Shown in pieces: positions 24,028-34,115 of a stretch of 64,000 nucleotides of DNA. Source of the stretch: Neurospora tetrasperma FGSC 2508 (taxonomy: Eukaryota; Ascomycota; Sordariomycetes; Sordariales; Sordariaceae); the NCBI RefSeq assembly GCF_000213175.1, contig NW_009799103.1, positions 2,508,033 through 2,572,032 of the forward strand, read 5' to 3'. The position numbers were made by a program, and so were the translations under genes. The notes below the pieces were generated by a model. That model was given only the letters and a program-made list of their open reading frames with translations. It did not search any database and was not told the origin of the DNA. Each line of letters begins with the position of its first letter. Position 1 is the first letter of the stretch.

Positions 24028-24123
24028 ACAACAACTACTACGGTTCCCCGCTGTCTCCTGAGGAGCTTCAGCATCAAATGCACCAGCACCAGCAGCAACA
24101 ACAACAACAGCAGCAGCAGCAGC

Positions 24124-24157
<34 letters not shown>

Positions 24158-27100
24158 GCAGCAACAACAGCATCAGCATCAGCAGCAACAAAATACCAAT
24201 CAACATCGCAATGTCGGCATGATGAATACGCCTCCAACTACAAATCAAGGAAACAACACGATTCACGCTCCAGATGTAACCATGTCAGTAGGAAGCGACT
24301 CTCTTGACGAAATCATCCAGCAGAACCTCGACGAAATGCATCGAAGGCGGAGTGTCCCCCAGCCCTATGGGGGCCAGAATAGGAGGTTGTCCATGTTTGA
24401 TTACGCGAACCCCAACGATGGTTTCTCGGACTATCAACTCGATAATATGTCAGGAACTTATGGGGACATGACTGGCGGCATGGGCATGTCAGGGCACTCG
24501 GGCCCGTATGCAGGGCAGAACATCATGGCCATGTCGGACCACAGCGGTGGATACTCGCACATGTCGCCCAATGTTATGGGCAACATGATGACTTACCCCA
24601 ACCTCAACATGTACCACTCTCCCCCGATCGAGAACCCCTATTCTTCGGCCGGACTCGACACTATTCGCACCGACTTTTCCATGGACATGAACGTGGATAG
24701 TGGCTCCGTCAGCGCAGCCAGCGTTCATCCCACCCCTGGGCTTAATAAGCAGGACGACGAGATGATGACCATGGAGCAGGGCTTTGGTGGAGGTGACGAT
24801 GCCAACGCCTCTCACCAGGCCCAACAAAACATGGGCGGTTTGACTCCGGCTATGACTCCGGCCATGACCCCTGCAATGACGCCGGGTGTCAGCAACTTCG
24901 CACAAGGCATGGCTACACCAGTCTCACAGGATGCGGCAAGCACGCCCGCGACAACCTTCCAGTCTCCGTCCTTATCCGCAACAATACAGACAATACGAAT
25001 TGGGCCGCCGCCACCGCCGAGCGTCACCAATGCCCCCACCCCAGCGCCATCTACCTCGACGCCGTCAGGTGGAGGAGCGTCCCAGACAAAGAGCATTTAC
25101 TCCAAAAGCGGTTTCGACATGCTGAGGGCGTTGTGGTATGTGGCGTCGAGGAAGGACCCAAAGCTCAAGCTCGGTGCCGTGGACATGTCTTGTGCGTTTG
25201 TCGTCTGTGATGTAACACTCAACGATTGCCCCATCATTTATGTGTCCGATAACTTCCAGAACCTCACGGGCTATAGTCGCCACGAGATTGTCGGGCGGAA
25301 CTGCCGCTTCTTGCAGGCCCCCGACGGTAATGTGGAGGCTGGCACCAAGCGCGAATTTGTCGAAAACAACGCCGTATATACGCTCAAGAAGACCATCGCG
25401 GAGGGCCAGGAGATTCAGCAGAGTCTGATCAATTATCGGAAGGGCGGCAAGCCTTTTCTGAATCTGTTGACCATGATTCCCATTCCCTGGGATACCGAAG
25501 AAATCCGTTATTTCATTGGATTTCAGATCGATCTCGTGGAATGCCCTGATGCCATAATCGGCCAGGAAGGAAATGGGCCCATGCAGGTCAACTATACCCA
25601 CAGCGATATCGGGCAGTACATCTGGACGCCACCTACCCAGAAGCAACTGGAGCCTGCCGACGGCCAGACTTTGGGCGTTGATGATGTTTCGACACTTTTG
25701 CAGCAATGTAATTCGAAGGGTGTTGCATCCGACTGGCACAAACAATCCTGGGATAAGATGCTTCTGGAGAACGCAGACGATGTTGTCCATGTGTTGTCGC
25801 TCAAGGGTCTCTTCTTATACCTATCTCCGGCCTGTAAGAAAGTGTTGGAGTACGATGCCAGCGACCTCGTTGGGACCTCACTGTCCTCGATTTGCCACCC
25901 GTCCGACATCGTGCCGGTGACGAGGGAGTTGAAAGAGGCCCAGCAACACACTCCAGTCAACATAGTCTTCAGAATTCGGAGAAAGAACAGTGGTTATACC
26001 TGGTTTGAAAGCCACGGAACATTGTTCAACGAACAGGGTAAGGGTCGCAAGTGTATCATTCTTGTGGGGAGAAAACGCCCCGTTTTTGCTCTACACAGAA
26101 AGGACCTCGAACTCAACGGCGGTATTGGTGACAGCGAAATTTGGACCAAGGTCTCGACATCGGGCATGTTTTTGTTTGTTTCATCGAATGTCCGATCGCT
26201 CCTGGATTTGCTCCCGGAGAACCTCCAAGGTACCAGCATGCAAGATCTCATGCGCAAGGAATCCAGAGCCGAGTTTGGGAGGACGATAGAGAAAGCTAGA
26301 AAGGGCAAGATCGCGAGCTGCAAGCATGAGGTGCAAAACAAGCGTGGCCAGGTGCTCCAGGCCTATACAACATTCTACCCCGGAGATGGTGGTGAGGGTC
26401 AAAGGCCAACGTTCTTGTTGGCGCAAACAAAGCTGTTGAAGGCGTCATCAAGGACACTAGCTCCCGCGACCGTAACGGTCAAGAATATGTCTCCGGGCGG
26501 TGTTCCTTTGTCGCCAATGCAAGGGATCCAGACCGACAGTGATAGTAACAGTCTTATGGGCGGGAGGTCGAAGTCGGGAAGCAGCGATAGTACGGGGGCC
26601 ATGGTCTCAGCTCGTAGCAGTGCAGCACCCGGCCAGGATGCGGCTTTGGACGCCGATAATATATTTGACGAACTCAAGACAACGCGTTGCACCAGCTGGC
26701 AGTACGAGCTGAGGCAAATGGAGAAGGTGAATCGCATGTTGGCCGAAGAGCTGGCGCAGCTTTTGTCTAACAAGAAAAAACGGAAACGAAGAAAGGGAGG
26801 AGGTAACATGGTGAGGGACTGTGCAAATTGCCATACGAGGAACACGCCCGAATGGCGGCGTGGGCCAAGCGGGAATCGAGATCTATGCAACAGTTGTGGG
26901 TTGAGATGGGCAAAGCAGGTAAGCTATCAATTTTCTTCTTTGGATTTGTTTGCCCCCACGTTACTAATGTGGAAAAATGGATAGACTGGGCGCGTATCGC
27001 CGCGCACCTCATCCCGAGGTGGGAATGGTGATTCGATGAGCAAGAAGAGCAATTCACCTAGTCACTCGTCGCCCCTTCATCGAGAAGTCGGCAACGATTC

Positions 27101-27578
27101 ACCGTCTACTACCACCGCTACCAAGAACTCACCCTCTCTTCGAGGAAGTAGCACCACTGCACCCGGTACGATCACAACGGACAGCGGACCAGCGGTCGCA
27201 TCGAGCGCTAGTGGAACTGGTAGTACGACTATAGCTACTTCAGCCAATTCTGCTGCATCAACCGTCAACGCCCTGGGCCCTCCTGCGACAGGTCCCAGTG
27301 GCGGCTCACCGGCTCAACATCTTCCGCCTCATCTCCAGGGAACACACCTTAACGCCCAAGCCATGCAGCGTGTACAGCAGCACAAGCAGCATCAGCAGCA
27401 TCAACAACAGCATCAACAGCAGCATCAACAGCAGCATCAACAGCTTCAGCAGCTTCAGTTCAACCCTCCACAAAGCCAGCCACTCCTGGAAGGCGGAAGC
27501 GGTTTCCGTGGAAGCGGAATGGAGATGACCTCAATTAGAGAAGAGATGGGCGAACATCAACAGGGCTTAAGTGTATAG
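24024..27578 (+). CDS. wc-1: WHITE COLLAR-1 blue-light photoreceptor and GATA transcription factor
   Basis: WC-1 binds flavin, senses blue light and, with WC-2 as the White Collar Complex, activates light-induced genes and the clock gene frq in the nucleus. Two exons (24024-26918, 26985-27578; 66-bp intron) give 1162 residues. Domains in order: a Gln-rich N-terminus with 27 consecutive Gln at residues 23-49; repeated TPAM units near 276-288; the LOV domain at about 390-505 with photoactive Cys427 in GRNCRFLQ; PAS-B at ~575-690; PAS-C at ~700-800; the basic signal KKKRKRRK at 917-924; a GATA-type zinc finger Cys933-X2-Cys936-X18-Cys955-X2-Cys958; and a Ser/Thr-rich tail with HQQQ repeats ending LSV. 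The intron falls 7 codons after the last finger Cys. The start follows a good CCACC context. It is full length with all key residues. The frame stays open beyond the stop; see the separate entry. Confidence 0.98.
24090..24170 (+). repeat. WC-1 N-terminal CAG/CAA tract, 27 Gln
   Basis: The 27 glutamine codons mix CAG and CAA, followed by CAT-interrupted Gln codons. Length is expected to vary between strains because tracts of this kind slip during replication. Confidence 0.95.
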
Positions 27579-27730
27579 GAACCACTCGGCCCATTGACTA
27601 CATCGTCGACCTCTTATGACTCATCGGTCTCAAATCTGTCGTTGCCTGCAGTGGAAGTCGGTGGCCATACTGATCCCCAGCAACAACTACAAGATCAAGG
27701 CCGCTGTCAGACTCAAAGGCAGGGACGACG

Positions 27731-27794
<64 letters not shown>

Positions 27795-28010
27795 AAAGAA
27801 CATGGTACGAGTCTACCGTCCCAGAGGCAACGGTTACACAAGGAGCTTCGTGAGTTCCATGAGTTGCATGACTCGCGGGAATGGCAGCAACAACACCAAC
27901 AGCAGCAGCTTTACGCCTCACAACAACGATGATATCATGTAGAGATGCAAAAGAGGTTGCAAGACCGGCAGCAAATGCAAATACCGCAGCCGCAGCAGGA
28001 GCGGCTGTAA
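27579..28010 (+). other. In-frame glutamine-rich extension beyond the WC-1 stop
   Basis: Directly after the wc-1 TAG (27576-27578), the same reading frame is open for 117 codons to a TGA (27930-27932). It then runs for 25 more codons to a TAA (28008-28010). The translation is Ser/Thr-rich, then Gln-rich, with 21 consecutive Gln and later segments such as RLHKELREFHELHDSRE and EWQQQHQQQQLYASQQR. The final piece (MQKRLQDRQQMQIPQPQQ) has the same flavour. The composition continues that of the annotated WC-1 tail. It may be an eroded former C-terminus, a readthrough or alternative-splicing extension, or simply 3' UTR. Confidence 0.5.
27732..27794. repeat. Pure CAA repeat, 21 units
   Basis: Twenty-one uninterrupted CAA triplets lie after the wc-1 stop codon. 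They encode Gln in the wc-1 frame. Confidence 0.95.
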
Positions 28011-29717
28011 GAGTAACCACGCATATCATCACCGACCGAAGGACCGAAAGACGATATTGAGTACACCAATAACCTCGGCGGCCCATCTCATGCCCACTGT
28101 CTCTACTCGCAGCTACTATACGTTACCTGGGCTTCAATACAATAGAGAAGGTGTGTAGAATATGAGAACCAACATTCCCGGAACGGACGATGGGAAAACG
28201 CTTGAGGCCCACGCGGTCGTCAGAGAGAAAAAGGAGCAATCTTACTAGAGATTTGCAAACTTCGGATCATACCAGACCTATATACATACATGCACACATA
28301 CTCGTATACGTATGTCATGATAGTTTCCTCTTCTTTTCTTTGTATGTGGAGGGTCATTCAACAGAAGAAGGCCTGCATAGTGTAGACTTTTACATCAAAG
28401 TGGCACGAGCTAGGGATGGAGTATTTTCAACAACAAGGGTAGGAAAAAGGAAAGGAAGGACAAGGATTGGTGAATGGGCATGGACAGGTTGATTTGAGTA
28501 AGACTGGTTGGTTGGTTGGTTGACAGGAGCCGGAGCGTTTAAGAAATCGGCTGCTTGCTGGCTTGACACATTGTGTTTTTCAATTTTTTTATTTTTTTTT
28601 GGATGTGCTTTTATATACATATATATCATCATAGTTGGTTTTGATTAGGTCGTTTATGTACTGCATTCAAATATGCATTCTTGAGCTTCAATCTGATTGA
28701 TGTAGTTCTTTCATCATGGTCGTTATCTTGATCTTTGACTGCACTGGTGGCATACGTTGCCGATGGAATATGTTGAACCAAGTGGGCATGGCAATGGGAG
28801 GAAGGCAGTTTGTCCCTTTGCTACCTTCCGGTTTGAGCAGACAGACCATGGTAGGACAGGCCGCAATCGTAATTAGATCCCGACTGGTCGTTGTCTGGAA
28901 GCAAAAAAAAAAAAAAAAAAAAGAAGAAAAAAAAAAGAAGAAAAAAAAAAGAAAAAGCTCATTCTGTTCGTTTGCATGTGTGGATGAATGTATTTACTTT
29001 GAGCGAAATAATAATCTCATCACAAGCTAACTTGTTGTCTGTACGCTTTATTTCACTTTCACGAGTACCTACCTCCTTTACCAGACTCACAACATTGCTT
29101 TTTATGCTCTGACATTGCAAACCTTGTCAACCCCAGTCACTACGACGACCATAACGGCGAAACGACGCTCTTCCCATTGTTATAGGCAACTAACTACTAC
29201 TAATAGTGTTTGTTAACCTGGATAATAATTTGTTGCATTTCAAAATAATTAAGCGGGGTATCATCCATCCATCCATCCAGCAGTTTTCCATTTCTCTTTC
29301 CCGCTTCTTGCACATTGCGCTGAATATTCCCTAACTCCCCAACTTATTCCCTTGTTTAAAGGGGAACAAAAAAGAGATAATAATGCCAAACCATATCTGC
29401 CAACACCAACAAACACCATCACCACCACCATAGCCAGTGAAACTCCATCTACCTATCTATCTATCTATCGATCTATCTCGCATATCCACCCCTCCCACAT
29501 AGAAGAAAGTCGACAGTGATGATAGAGAGATCTCCAGCCAAATAAATGGTCCATGTGTAGTTGAACAGAGTTGTGGCCGCGCTACGGTTCGAGATGAAAA
29601 GAAAAAGAGAACAAGACCGATGGACACAGCGTATCATAATGTATGTGAATAATAATGGGTATGCAACGAGTTACCAATATGCAGAGTAGGATAGAGAAAA
29701 CGCCCACTTTGTCCCCC
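28011..29717. other. wc-1 3' region up to the assembly gap
   Basis: There is no convincing gene here. It contains a GGTT tetranucleotide array near 28506-28523, AT-rich stretches, a long A-rich tract (28903-28956) and CATC and TCTA tetranucleotide arrays near 29265-29280 and 29453-29475. The first part is probably the wc-1 3' UTR. Confidence 0.5.
28903..28956. repeat. A-rich homopolymer tract with G interruptions
   Basis: About 54 bases of A-runs broken by single G residues. It is genomic low-complexity DNA; no retroelement body precedes it. Confidence 0.9.
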
Positions 29718-30652
29718 NNNNNNNNNNNNNNNNNNNNNNNNNNNNNNNNNNNNNNNNNNNNNNNNNNNNNNNNNNNNNNNNNNNNNNNNNNNNNNNNNNN
29801 NNNNNNNNNNNNNNNNNNNNNNNNNNNNNNNNNNNNNNNNNNNNNNNNNNNNNNNNNNNNNNNNNNNNNNNNNNNNNNNNNNNNNNNNNNNNNNNNNNNN
29901 NNNNNNNNNNNNNNNNNNNNNNNNNNNNNNNNNNNNNNNNNNNNNNNNNNNNNNNNNNNNNNNNNNNNNNNNNNNNNNNNNNNNNNNNNNNNNNNNNNNN
30001 NNNNNNNNNNNNNNNNNNNNNNNNNNNNNNNNNNNNNNNNNNNNNNNNNNNNNNNNNNNNNNNNNNNNNNNNNNNNNNNNNNNNNNNNNNNNNNNNNNNN
30101 NNNNNNNNNNNNNNNNNNNNNNNNNNNNNNNNNNNNNNNNNNNNNNNNNNNNNNNNNNNNNNNNNNNNNNNNNNNNNNNNNNNNNNNNNNNNNNNNNNNN
30201 NNNNNNNNNNNNNNNNNNNNNNNNNNNNNNNNNNNNNNNNNNNNNNNNNNNNNNNNNNNNNNNNNNNNNNNNNNNNNNNNNNNNNNNNNNNNNNNNNNNN
30301 NNNNNNNNNNNNNNNNNNNNNNNNNNNNNNNNNNNNNNNNNNNNNNNNNNNNNNNNNNNNNNNNNNNNNNNNNNNNNNNNNNNNNNNNNNNNNNNNNNNN
30401 NNNNNNNNNNNNNNNNNNNNNNNNNNNNNNNNNNNNNNNNNNNNNNNNNNNNNNNNNNNNNNNNNNNNNNNNNNNNNNNNNNNNNNNNNNNNNNNNNNNN
30501 NNNNNNNNNNNNNNNNNNNNNNNNNNNNNNNNNNNNNNNNNNNNNNNNNNNNNNNNNNNNNNNNNNNNNNNNNNNNNNNNNNNNNNNNNNNNNNNNNNNN
30601 NNNNNNNNNNNNNNNNNNNNNNNNNNNNNNNNNNNNNNNNNNNNNNNNNNNN
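29718..30652. other. Assembly gap (935 N)
   Basis: Unknown bases. The left side ends in a short C-run (29713-29717) and the right side begins with 26 C, so the gap probably starts and ends in a C homopolymer where sequencing failed. Its true content and length are unknown. Confidence 0.98.
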
Positions 30653-30678
30653 CCCCCCCCCCCCCCCCCCCCCCCCCC
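30653..30678. repeat. 26-base C homopolymer at the gap edge
   Basis: An unbroken run of 26 C immediately follows the gap. Confidence 0.95.
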
Positions 30679-31937
30679 ATCCAAAGAGAACGCCCAACCC
30701 AACCAATACCAAAGCTTGCTTCCCAACTCCTTTGTATCCATGATGTGATGTGATGTGTGACCCGGAATCGGAAAAAAAAAAGGGAAAATCGTGACGAGAT
30801 TAAAGAACAGATCCCACACACACAAGTCCCAGCATAGCACGCCGTGTGGTAGCTGTGCTGTATATGTAGTAGGTTCAAATTCCACGCCTTCCCCCTTTCA
30901 TGAAAACCCTCGTACCAGATTCAGTCCATCAGATGGCTCAAACCATCCCAAGAATAGACAGCCCGCGCCATTCGTAAGTTTATGTCATGATTGTTTGAAT
31001 CATTATCGTCGCTGCTGTTGAAAAAAATAGAGAGAAAAGGATGTCCAGAGCTAGCGCTGCAGCCTGAGCAACCATGTTTTACTTATACCATTTACCACAT
31101 GCACGCAAGTTTCATTTGCGAAGCAGACAATAGATGGTCAGCAGAAAACCGGAGTAGACGGAGAGAGAAGAGCCTGATGGAAGAGTGAATGCCTGTGGAT
31201 GATGAACAGTATGGGCTCGCCTGTTGTTGTCGGTAATGAATGTGAAATTTGCCGCCTGGGGAAATGAAGAGCATGGCTCGTAACTCGCTATCTAAGCAGC
31301 ACATAAAACGAGCCTGTCTTTTCAGAAGGAGTGTAATGTGGATCAAAGAGGATGCGTCCATATCCATGCCAGTGTGTTGGCCCAGTCAAGTCAAATATGA
31401 CTCTCTGCGCTTCTCGTTCCAGAGAAGCTTTCGATTGCGATGCAGCTGCTCAGAGGCAGCATTGGTGTAGAATGCGATCTGCGAAATCGCTTCCTGTTGT
31501 GTCTGGTGCTTGTTGATGTGAGTTGTTCGAACGGTATCAAAAGAAAGAGTATGAGAAGAAACAATGCTGAGGTTACACCATCCGCCATTATACCATTTAC
31601 ATGGTAAACAACATGGTGATGGAGTGAACAAAATGCAGCTGTATGGGAAAAAAATAAGCCGAAAACGTAGTGTCTCAGTGACCGCTGGTAAATGCGCCGA
31701 ATGAGAACCGGAGACGATGCCGCGATGATAGAAAACGAAGGATGAAAAGGAAGATGAGAAGTGAGTCTGATAGCTCAACGACTCGAGCAGTGACGAGATC
31801 TTGTAGCAGATGCAACTACAAGTGAAATGCAAGTATGCAGATCCGGTGTCGAAAAAACCGGTAGCGACAAGCGTTCAACGCTTCCTTGTCATTATTGACA
31901 AGAATTCCCAAAAGCCCAGTCAAATTTCCAGACTCCT
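30679..31937. other. Region downstream of the NYN-domain gene
   Basis: No gene is apparent. It should include the 3' UTR of the minus-strand NYN gene. Open frames here are short and without motifs. Confidence 0.5.
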
Positions 31938-34115
31938 TTACTGCGACTTTGCCCACAACGACTCAACGGTGAGGTCCAAAAGCTCTTCACAGAAGTCGTC
32001 AAGCTCGATGATTCTAAATCGAGAACCCCATCTGGAGGTGAACTCCGGGTCCCGCCAATCTTTCGCAATGTTGTTTTTCCAGCCGTAAAGCTCGATCTTC
32101 CAGCCACGAGCTAGTGCCCGCTCGGTGTTCTTCTTGAAACCGTCCGAATACTCGGCGCACGCCGCATCACCTGTAGCGAGAACCATGGTACCGGGATTCG
32201 GAACGTCCAGAGCGCTCTGTAGAATCTTCAGGTGGAGTAATTCATCAACGCACTGTTCACTGCGCGTTTCAGGGCCCTCTCCTGAACCTTCAGAGCGGCG
32301 ACCATACTTCTTAGATTTCTTGCTCAGATCCAGAGAAGACGGCTTCGTAACACGTGAGAGAATGCACATCTCGTATTTGAGCCCCGCGGCTTCCGTCATG
32401 TAGTCTGGACGCCTGTAGCTGTGATTACTCACAGAACCTGCAACGACCCTCTTCTCAACCTTTCGGCCACGAGTGAGGATGGTATCAAAGTTCTTGAACG
32501 AGAATGGCACCTTAAGCCGCTTCTGTGGCGAAAAGCCACGGCTCTTCTTCATGGTGTCGTAGAAGCCAATGACGATGTTGGACAGATCGACAAAGATATG
32601 GACGGTCTTGGATCGGACTGCGTTTGTTCCAGACGCATGTTCCTTTTGGACCTCCTTATCTTTGGCCCTCAGACCCAAGAGCTTGTCGAACAGAAGACGA
32701 GCCTTGTCTTCCTTGGTTGTCCAGTAAGCCGGATGAATGTCAACAGTGCCGAGGAGAGGATGTTTCACCTCGTAACAAGTGATGCTACTGTACGGCTGAG
32801 ACTTGGCCATCTGGCACTGATTCTGTGGGCGTTGAGCTATGGTATCAACCGCTGCCTCAGCTGACCCCTTGGGTTGTCTGATTGCGGTCCTCGGACTATC
32901 GGTGCGATTTTCTTCGAGCTTGGCAACGATGGGAGTGGAAAGCGATGCCCATGGGAAGGTGTAGTTGGCCGTCACGTGGCCATTACCGACAGGCCCATAA
33001 TAGACGTTGTTCGCGTAGATGATTGGATAAGGGTTGGCAAGCTGTGCCGGGTTACCAGGACCAGACAAGTGCTGCGTTCCGCTGAAGGGCCCGTTAAAAT
33101 TTACGTATGTAAATCCAGCCGTGTTTCCCATGACTGGTAGAGGTGCAGAATTGGGTGTGTTGACCGCAGCCAGCGGGATAGGTGATGCAGTGTTCCCGCC
33201 GATATCCATAGCTTTGGTTTCAGATCTCGGCTGTGGTCTCTTCAAGATGGTTATTGCCGGTTTCGGGAGAAGCGTGGGTGAAGGGGTGGAGTGGGAGGAT
33301 CGCGGGCTCGCCGATAGAAAAGAGCGGGCGGAGCGGGCGGAAGTGTCACTGCCATGTGTAGGGCTCGTCGTAGGAGTGGGAAATCCTTGGTCTTTGACAG
33401 TTGCTGTCGCTCGTGGATCGATCTTGAGATCCTTCTTGCGCGACTTCGTGCTCGCAGAAGCGTGGTTGGATTCCTTGATCGCCTGAATCATGGCAGCCTC
33501 AATGTCATCGGCACTCATCGGGCATCTCGCAGTTTTCTCAGACTGCTTGGTGGCCTTGGGAGATGGAGCGCTCCCACGCTGATCGGCCCGTTTTTGTTCC
33601 CTCCACTTCCGTTTGAGATCATGGCCGACTCTCTCAATGTAATCGTTAGCGGCCTGCTGGGCGTATGCGTCCGCAATCTTGGTGTCGCAACCGGCGCTTG
33701 AAGCCTTGTTACGGACAGCCCAGTATCTGCGGGCGGCTTCGGGTTCAGAGTCATCCACAAGCTTGCTCACTTCATTCTGCATGCGTACGAGCTTGGCGTA
33801 GTTAGGATGGGACATCATGGCCACTACTTCAGGATCGGCCGTCTTCTGGAAATCGTCCCAGTTGGTAGGCTCCAAAACCGTCGAGTAGGGGATAGCCTCG
33901 AGTTTGGCAGTCATGTCGGGCTGCTCGCAGATGCGGAACTCGCACTTTGTCTTGGAGAACAAAGTTTCTTGATCTGCTAGCGAGAGTCGAGCGACGGGAA
34001 CTGCGTGAGCAGAAATACGCTGAGTATATGATTCTCCCCATTTGCCGATCAGAGAAAGATCGGAGCCGAGCCGTCGGCCCTCAGGCTCGTTGCGGCCAAA
34101 GAACGAAGTCGCCAT
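31938..34115 (-). CDS. NYN-domain (PIN-like) putative RNase
   Basis: A single intronless frame of 725 residues starts at MATSFFGRNEPEG. The C-terminal third (about residues 500-715) is a NYN/LabA-type PIN-like domain. A beta strand ends in Asp-Asn (VHIFVDLSNIVIGFYD), there are central VDELLHLKI and MVLATGDAACAEY segments with the second conserved Asp, and a late WKIELYGW strand. In this superfamily the acidic residues bind metal and cleave RNA, so a cytoplasmic or nuclear ribonuclease role is a reasonable inference; the substrate is unknown. Residues 1-190 form a more ordered N-terminal region with a Lys/Arg-rich helix (RVGHDLKRKWREQKRA). Residues 190-480 are Ser/Thr/Pro-rich and disordered. 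An Arg/Lys-rich insert (KKSKKYGRRSEGSGEG) interrupts the domain. No stop or frameshift is seen. Confidence 0.85.
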   Translation of the reverse strand: MATSFFGRNEPEGRRLGSDLSLIGKWGESYTQRISAHAVPVARLSLADQETLFSKTKCEFRICEQPDMTAKLEAIPYSTVLEPTNWDDFQKTADPEVVAMMSHPNYAKLVRMQNEVSKLVDDSEPEAARRYWAVRNKASSAGCDTKIADAYAQQAANDYIERVGHDLKRKWREQKRADQRGSAPSPKATKQSEKTARCPMSADDIEAAMIQAIKESNHASASTKSRKKDLKIDPRATATVKDQGFPTPTTSPTHGSDTSARSARSFLSASPRSSHSTPSPTLLPKPAITILKRPQPRSETKAMDIGGNTASPIPLAAVNTPNSAPLPVMGNTAGFTYVNFNGPFSGTQHLSGPGNPAQLANPYPIIYANNVYYGPVGNGHVTANYTFPWASLSTPIVAKLEENRTDSPRTAIRQPKGSAEAAVDTIAQRPQNQCQMAKSQPYSSITCYEVKHPLLGTVDIHPAYWTTKEDKARLLFDKLLGLRAKDKEVQKEHASGTNAVRSKTVHIFVDLSNIVIGFYDTMKKSRGFSPQKRLKVPFSFKNFDTILTRGRKVEKRVVAGSVSNHSYRRPDYMTEAAGLKYEMCILSRVTKPSSLDLSKKSKKYGRRSEGSGEGPETRSEQCVDELLHLKILQSALDVPNPGTMVLATGDAACAEYSDGFKKNTERALARGWKIELYGWKNNIAKDWRDPEFTSRWGSRFRIIELDDFCEELLDLTVESLWAKSQ

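Noticed and set aside
28903-28956. A-rich tract as a possible retrotransposon tail
   Set aside because: No reverse-transcriptase or LINE/SINE-like body or target-site duplication precedes it; homopolymers are common throughout the window.
30862-30890. GGTTCAAATTCC, similar to a tRNA B box
   Set aside because: No matching A box or acceptor stem within a tRNA-length window on either strand.
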